Below are positions 57,992-64,000 of a stretch of 64,000 nt of DNA, piece by piece (position 1 is the stretch's first letter; every line of letters begins with the position of its first letter). The DNA lies in NCBI GenBank assembly GCA_018292915.2, contig JACVVK020000088.1, positions 789,501 to 853,500 of the forward strand, in the 5' to 3' direction. The DNA comes from Batillaria attramentaria (lineage: Eukaryota > Mollusca > Gastropoda > Batillariidae). Position numbers and translations under genes: made by a program. The notes beneath the pieces were generated by a model. It was given only the letters and a program-made list of their open reading frames with translations. It made no database searches and was not told where the DNA came from.

Positions 57992-58312
57992 GTGGATGCC
58001 TGGCACCCAACGACGTATGAATCAAACATTTTGGAGCCTCATACGGTAAAGGTTAAACTACAAAGCCTTGATGCAAGTGAATACGCTGTACCCATCAGTA
58101 AAACTGTCCAGAAAAAACATTGGAAAACATACATACAACAACTTGGGAAAGCAGAAACAAGTAAATCCACCTCATGTAAACTTCCAGGCAATGGATCAAA
58201 ACTGCTTCAGACTCCTATACCAAGCTCTACATTATCATTATGGGAAGCAAACTTAGTACTGGTAAACACTGCTAGTGAAGATTTCATCATAGCTAAGTCA
58301 AACAGCAAATGA
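57992..58312 (+). other. Open frame without ATG; possible exon or chance
   Basis: About 106 codons open from a GTG, with no methionine anywhere inside. It includes KVKLQSLDASEYAVPISKTV. An AG precedes it at 57991-57992, so an internal or terminal exon is conceivable. No family is recognised. Confidence 0.2.
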
Positions 58313-58431
58313 ACAAAAGTACCGAATATAGCACAAGGACTTTCCTACATGGGCTACTTTACATATCAAAAGTTCACTGTCTGAAATGCTTTAAGTGCTC
58401 TTCTGCTTTTCTTCCTTTCTCGTGCATTTAA

Positions 58432-59262
58432 CCCTTTCACAACTTTTGTCACTGGCTGCCCCTTGCCGGTATAGACAACTGCCGTCGCTGATCGGCAGAC
58501 GACCAATGGTGCTGATCGGCGACATGAGGCAGTGGAGTTACCAAACCTGAGCAATATCTGATGATAGCTTGGACCCCTATGTCACAAGGGAAACTGCATT
58601 AGCATTTTCCACCCATTTGAATCGCCATTAGCACCAGTTTTTGTTTTGTGTGCAGCATGTTCTGACGATCCAAGCTGAAGAAAGCCGAAAACGGATGACA
58701 CTGATTCCACCAGTATTATTAAAATCATCAGTAATTCAGAGTGCAAATAAACTACACAGGAAAAGAGAAAATTCAATTTTCTTTATTCCCACAAACGTTT
58801 GAATGAGATTGGTTGAGTAGTGTTTCAAAGTTAGGTACCACAGAACCGGCCTGCACGGCCTGGCATTGCCAGTTTAGGGAGGAATGCTGCTGCTGTGGGC
58901 TGAGCGTCTGGCACTTAGAGCAAAAAACGTAAGCGGTTGTGAAAGGAGCTATGGGAGCGAGCGGGACAGGAACCACTGGCCAAGCAGATCCTGCGGAGGA
59001 AGTGGGGCTGGATTGGACACACCCTCAGGAAGCCAGCATCCAGCACCACTCGCCAAGCCTTGACATGGAACCCGCAGGGGAAAAGGAAGAGAGGCCGGCC
59101 TCGCAACAGCTGGAGGCGGGACACTGAGGCAGAGCTATGCAAGCAGGGGATCAACTGGACTGGAGTGGCAAGAGTAGCACAGAACAGAGTGCGATGGCGA
59201 AGGGTTGTCGATGGCCTATGCTCCACTTGGAGCCATGGGTCTTAGTAGTAGTTGTGAAAGGG
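58432..59262. mobile_element. 831 bp piggyBac-type non-autonomous element
   Basis: TTAA at 58428-58431 and 59263-59266 flanks termini CCCTTTCACAACT and AGTTGTGAAAGGG, a perfect 13 bp inverted pair. The interior holds a LINE ORF2 tail rather than a transposase. Confidence 0.8.
58946..59245 (+). pseudogene. C-terminal fragment of a non-LTR retrotransposon ORF2
   Basis: One frame reads ILRRKWGWIGHTLRK, then LTWNPQGKRKRGRPRNSW, then AQNRVRWRRVVDGLCS, and stops. This is the familiar end of reverse-transcriptase proteins of several LINE clades (the K/R-rich GRPR..W block after the WIGHxLR block). About 100 codons without stops remain; the polymerase and endonuclease parts are absent. Confidence 0.85.
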
Positions 59263-59605
59263 TTAAAAATCCATCAAGGTAATGTTCTTGCTGTTGTGTA
59301 TGCAGATTTGTACAGATGCTACATTCATCATAGAGTCTTGCCAAGTCTGGCGGGTAGTCTTAATTCAAATCTGCAGGACTCGTACGATTACACAGGCACC
59401 TTTTATGGAGGACCTCATGCATTCAAAGTTTTACACTCAACCGCAGTAATTTCCTTACTACTGACCCGACTTTTTCTCCACAACATAGTAGGTAAAGAAA
59501 CACATTTACTTAATATCATTTTGCTGGCCATTATCACAGCAGTTTTCCTCATGCATTAACTCCGTACACGTCAGCCAATGCACATGCATGCCAGTTCACA
59601 GCAGT

Positions 59606-62153
59606 CTACCATCCTTCAAGCACCAGCATGTCTTCCTCATCTCCCTCTCTGTCTCCATCCCTCCGCAAACCTGGCACAAGGGAGGATCGACACAGACCCC
59701 AGAATTTCTGTGGTGACAGACTCTTCTTTGTAGCAGTGAAACGCCAACCCATGTGGCTGCTACATCCTCGACACTGTGCAATTGTCCATGCATACCTACA
59801 AAAAGATTTTGCATGTGCATATAAGTATCTGTCTATCAAAACGAAACAACACCCCCCCCCCCACCCCCAACTTTATGGGCTCTTCGTGATGTAATTTTGT
59901 ACATATTTTGTACATATTGTAATTTAAAAAAAAAAATTATATGTATATTATTTCTGTGCACCAATATTTTCTTCAGCAAAAAATTGCTATTACTAAATTT
60001 GCAGACACTGCTTAACTTGTGAAGCTGAAAAATGCCCTGACAAAATGTATATCTCAGAACCATACTAAGAGGGTCTGTTTGTTGTTGTTGTTGTTTTGTT
60101 TGGGGTTTTTTTTTTTTTTTTTTTTTTTACTGTACTACAGACAATTTTCAACCTTATCAAAAGTTGCGCAGTATATTTGTCCAGGCAGGCCAATATGATC
60201 AACCTTTTCCTAAAGGCCTTTTACCATATTTGCTGTTTCACAATGTCTGAGCAAAATCTTCTGCATCTCCCTGCCAATCCTTGTGTATGCAAGATCTATC
60301 AGTATATGATCGTCATTACAATGTCTGGCAAGGAAACTGACCATGTGCAAATCTGCACACTGCTTGTGTATTTAAACACTGACCCAGGAAACCAGCTGTG
60401 TTCAGTAGAAGATCTGCCAATGAGGCTGAGATTGTCCGCCTTGTGAGTTGTAAGTGTCTCATGTACATGCCCTCCTGGATTGACGTATGCACCAAGTGGT
60501 CCCTCCTCTGACATACTGAACACATCTTCTTTGCGAGCAATGTGCCGGATGCATGATGCACAGCACAGCACAGCACACTGTTACAGAAAATACTTCATTT
60601 TTACTTTTGCACTAGACACATTCATGTTACAGAGGGTACCAAAACCATCAATAAAGTGTAACAATAACAAATTTAAAACAGAGAGTGTGAGCCAGCCTGC
60701 CTGCCCAATAGCTTATGAGTAGGTAAATCTGACCAATACCTGCATACACACCTTTTTCATAATGGCAATCTCAGAGCGAAGACGGTGGATTGTGCAGTTC
60801 AGCCCCAGTAAGTGCATACGCATAGTGTTGTCCAGGGGAAGGTTTTGGGCTACCCAGTAAGACAGGTCTGCAGCATCTTCAGGCAGTGACACTGTACGTA
60901 ACGTTTGGTTCCAGCTACGAAGCTCTTGCACAACTCGTTCTCTCAGAAGTTTCTGCAGCAAAGGTTTACTAAGCATTAACCCTGGTCCTCCTGAGAACGG
61001 AATATTCCAGACTACCTCTATGGCTTTATCAGCAGAACACAAATCAATTCAGCAAGACCAGGGTTAAAATAACTGCAACACAAAATGTTCTAGAAAAACA
61101 AAAGCACTGGGCTTAAAAACAGAAGCACTACAGCTTTCCAACCAACCTTGCTGAAGTTGAAAACAGTTTAAGGTTTTTAAAAATTTTAAGATTTTTAGGC
61201 TCACAAACCGTTCTGAGCTCTTTTGGCAGTGTCTGATATCATACCACTTAGACACCTGCACAGTGACAGCATCTCAAATGCTGATTTGCTGAGCCCGTAG
61301 TCAGCAGTGCCTCACACTCAGAGCTCTACTTATCATTAAAGTAGACTATTTTGAGCAAACAGGTGCACTCACAAGTGAAACTGTTCCAAAATGTAAGTAG
61401 GCTTCTCTAAAGCCTACTGGTAGTTTAAACTTGAAAATAGCGTGTTTAACATTTTACACCACTCACCAGTGCAAACTTTCAGTGAGTTAACTATGAGTGC
61501 TTTACGTCCGAAAATTGTAATGAAACAGAGAGCAAAAGTGTGATATACGGCTTTCCATAACCCACTCAGTGGTATATGAGTTTACAAAAACACACTCCAG
61601 TTACGTCATCAATCAGAAAGTGCTAATCCCAAACATTTTAATGAGACACATCTCTATTGCCAAGAAGGAGGAGTGCCAAATCAAAGGGTTAGGGGTCAGG
61701 TGATATGTTAACCTTGGTCTTGCTGAGAAAGTAATATTCCAGGCTACCTTTATGGCTTCTTCAGCATAAGACAAATTAATTCAGCAAGATCAGGGTTAAC
61801 AAAAAGAAAAGTGACTACTAGTAATTCCATGTCTACCCGTAAGTAATGTGTCAACAGTTTCATAAAAATATCGGGTTTTTTTGTTGTTGTTTTTTAAATC
61901 TGGGAGGCATCAGAGCATAAGAATGACAGTTTCTGATACATGTAGTTCAGATTGCACAGGGACATGTCTGCCCATATTTTGCCAAACCATTTCTCTTGAT
62001 ACAATAGCTTAAAACCATTTCTGACCAAAACTGATTTTCATTATAACTAACCAGCAGACTGCTTATTTGTGACAACTGAACACGTACCGGGTCATACATC
62101 TTGTATACCCAAGGAGGCCACTGTGTGAAATAAGCACAGCTGAACCTGTCTAC
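59606..62153 (-). CDS. CRBN: Cereblon, C-terminal four exons (CULT domain)
   Basis: Substrate receptor of the CUL4-DDB1 E3 ubiquitin ligase. Exons 62153-62088, 60952-60752, 60577-60384 and 59795-59606 join in matching phases and give 216 aa, equal to about the last half of the human protein. The first exon carries [12 protein letters not shown]; the second is the helical linker ending [17 protein letters not shown]. The CULT domain then has its zinc pairs CASC and [17 protein letters not shown], and the ligand cage with all three tryptophans (EHSWFPG, YAWT, HMGW). It ends SPQKFWGL and 27 further residues including an acidic GDREGDEED stretch. The LON-like N-terminal exons are not in the window; the DNA beyond 62160 is repeat. 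The residue after YAWT is Ile, where human has Val388. Confidence 0.95.
60980..61063. mobile_element. piggyBac-type MITE, copy 3, next to a cereblon splice acceptor
   Basis: TTAA flanked, 84 bp, ends CCCTGGTCCTCCTGA and TTCAGCAAGACCAGGG. Its edge is 27 bp from the first base of the cereblon exon at 60952, so it sits where the branch site would be. Confidence 0.9.
61712..61795. mobile_element. piggyBac-type MITE, copy 4
   Basis: TTAA flanked, 84 bp, ends CCTTGGTCTTGCTGA and TCAGCAAGATCAGGG, in the same cereblon intron as copy 3 and in the same orientation. Confidence 0.9.
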
Positions 62154-62189
62154 CTGCAAACAAGAAAAGAAACAAGGAGGAATTACCCC

Positions 62190-63195
62190 ATCCCATAAAG
62201 TTGTTTCTCCAAATTTCATGCTATTTTCTCTGTTTTGATGTTATTGTTTTAGGAGAGTGAGTTTTCCGGGCTTTAAGCTGCGCAAGCAAACATTTGAGAT
62301 CAGCCGCACACAGGTCGTCTGACAGAGGATACTTGTTCATGTCTTGTGATTTTCCTAAAACATTGCTGTTGTGACTTCCCTGACTGAATTAATTTTTACA
62401 TAAAATCTGGAAGATCTAGCGGGCTGGTGAAACATGGACTTAAATACTTTGGATTGTACTTACGATATCGTAAGGCTGGAACTCTTTGGACTGGTGCTTC
62501 TCGCAGAAACTTGATAAAGTATGTTTATCTAAAAGCTCTGTTGTTCTTAACATTAAAGATATATCAGTGCAGTAGTTCCTGTCAAATGTGCAGTTGCCAC
62601 ACGTGACAAAAATGCTGGGATGATGAGTAATTTGAATTAAGGAGTCTTCATAGATATTTGGCCTTATGTGCAAACCAACCCCACCTCAGAAATATTTCTT
62701 TTAGGCAAAATCTGTCAAAGCTACAGACCTGTCCTATAAGTCCATTCAGTATAATTGGATAACTTCCAAATTCTAGAAATGAAGGCGTTTGAACAACTTT
62801 TTCATCTGAAAATGTAACGTGACTGATCTCTTTGAATGGGTGATATCTCTTCTGAAAATGCGGCAAGAGAAAAATTGTGAAAGCACCTCTGAAGCATATT
62901 GATGCCCATTTAATCTCAAAGTAAAAAGCCCTTCAAAGAGGTGGTTTAGGACATAGCCACAATTACATCTGAACACACACACACACACACGTAGCACAAC
63001 TCTCACCAAAAAGAACGCAGCAGCATAGTGTGCACCAAGGTATCTGACGCTGATTTCGTTACGTCACTGTATGGGTGAAAGTATGTATTGTTTCGAGTAA
63101 TGTCACAGTCTTGTTTAGTATCACCGAAACTTGCTGCTGCGCGTAACGAAATCTGCCCCATCCCACAAAGTTGTTTCTCTGTAGAGAAACAATTT
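62190..63195 (-). mobile_element. Reverse-orientation copy of the tandem-trio element
   Basis: Read on the minus strand it begins with the GTTGTTTCTC/GAGAAACAA palindrome (63170-63193) and GATGGGGCAGATTTCGTTAC. It ends with GGAGAAACAACTTTATGGGA near 62195. It contains no SINE. It fills the cereblon side of the window edge. Confidence 0.8.
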
Positions 63196-63197
63196 TT

Positions 63198-63525
63198 AAA
63201 CTAGAGAGGAAGCAGCCTCCCTTCTGACGTGGGTCAAGGTCATTCAAGAGTATATGTTCGTAAAAAATCTTACCAATATCTATCACCAAGCCAAGTAAGG
63301 TGTCCCTGGTGTTTCTTAGTTCCTGGCAATATTACAGTTTTCCCAAAAACTGTTTGTATGGCCTTGACCTGGGGTCAAGGTCATTCAAATGAGATCTCAT
63401 CAATGTCTATCATTATGCCAAGTTTGATGCCTCTAGTATTTGTAGTTTCACCGAAAACGGTACATTAAAATTCACAAGACAGCTTTAATGACCTTGACCT
63501 TCAGTCAAGGTCATTCAAAGTGGTA
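63198..63525 (+). mobile_element. Nuclear-receptor-motif element, copy E (5' part)
   Basis: It begins AAACTAGAGAGGAAGCAGCC directly after the preceding element. It keeps GGTCAAGGTCATTCA, TGACCTGGGGTCAAGGTCAT and TGACCTTGACCTTCAGTCAA. It is cut off at about 63525. Confidence 0.82.
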
Positions 63526-63680
63526 CAGTATACGCCGGTTATAAGAAACTCGAGGGGGGTGAATTTTTTGGTTTCTTATATCCGAGTTTTCTTATATCTT
63601 AAAGTCGGATATAAGAAAGTATTTTGAAAAATATTTCTTATAACCGAGTTCAGTGAAAAAAAGGTTTAAAACATTTCTTT
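63526..63680. mobile_element. Possible pogo/Tigger-like MITE end
   Basis: TACAGTATACGCCGGTTATA then AGAAACTCGAGG resembles the TA-CAGT..CTCG..TATAA start of Tigger-type elements. Internal words CTTATATCCGAG and CGGATATAAGAAAG are inverted. No second end is seen before the window closes. Confidence 0.35.
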
Positions 63681-63897
63681 TTTCTCTGTTCGTGTATGTT
63701 TTGCATTAAATTAAGAAATATCTGGTTTCTCTTAAAGACCTGCACAAAATATATATGTGTAGAGTTAATATACACCAGTGCGCTTGTGTCCTTCAATGTC
63801 AGATGTTTTTGTTTGAACATGAAAATACTGTTTTTGCTTCCCAACTGTAGCGCTGGCGGTCATGTGGTAAGAAAAAACAAAACAAAAAGAAAAAACA

Positions 63898-64000
63898 AAC
63901 AACCAAACCAACCAACCAACCAACCAACCAACCAACCAACCAACCAACCAACCAACCAAACCAACCAACCAACCAACCAACCAACCAACCAACCAACCAA
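63898..64000. repeat. (AACC)n tetranucleotide array, runs off the window
   Basis: About 25 AACC units with one interruption at 63957-63961, continuing to the last base. Confidence 0.95.

Overview
This is an intron-rich, repeat-dense animal (metazoan) window. The gene set (DEG/ENaC channel, Integrator subunit INTS13/Asunder, dystroglycan, cereblon), tRNA-derived SINEs with a GTTAAACTCC-type tail, very long TG/CA runs and HINE-like tandem elements together suggest a lophotrochozoan, most likely a marine mollusc (gastropod or bivalve). That species call is an inference. I translated conserved stretches by eye and built exon models from GT/AG sites and reading phase; no search was run.

Host genes. 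A DEG/ENaC channel (+, five exons, 2209-5916, 592 aa) is followed by about 15 kb of mobile DNA. INTS13 (-) starts at 26672, with four exons down to 21022; its remaining exons are not visible. Dystroglycan (-) is complete in six exons (40012 to 33449, 1352 aa), with a greatly enlarged mucin region held in one 2.65 kb exon. An unrecognised protein with two paired-CxxC modules (+, 55498-56478) follows, then the C-terminal half of cereblon (-, exons 62153 to 59606), whose 5' exons lie outside the window. The host genes appear functionally unrelated to each other.

Mobile DNA. The best find is a complete 4.49 kb DNA transposon at 49292-53779. It has about 195 bp inverted repeats, CCGG target duplications, and one intron-split gene that fuses a retroviral-type (gypsy-like, DD35E) integrase to a C-terminal OTU cysteine protease through a 24 bp minisatellite. 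These features fit the Ginger class. Also present are: an intact Tc1-like element (23370-24900) and a decayed one (14803-16423); hAT-like elements at 11577-12415 and 23164-23360; piggyBac-type TTAA elements (an 84 bp MITE in four copies and an 831 bp element carrying a LINE tail); SINEs with target duplications (7845-8360, 34445-34642); long fold-back elements (10.8, 27.4-29.6, 40.5 kb); a 180 bp satellite (42.0-43.4 kb); and a tandem trio of a 1-1.5 kb element at 14168-20868.

A second notable family, with copies at 6.4, 10.4, 19.4, 45.6 and 63.2 kb, is built from about 145 bp units. Each unit carries nuclear-receptor motifs: AGGTCAAGGTCA (DR0) and an opposed TCAAGGTCA. Several insertions have an empty-site paralogue inside the window, so the order of insertion can be read directly.
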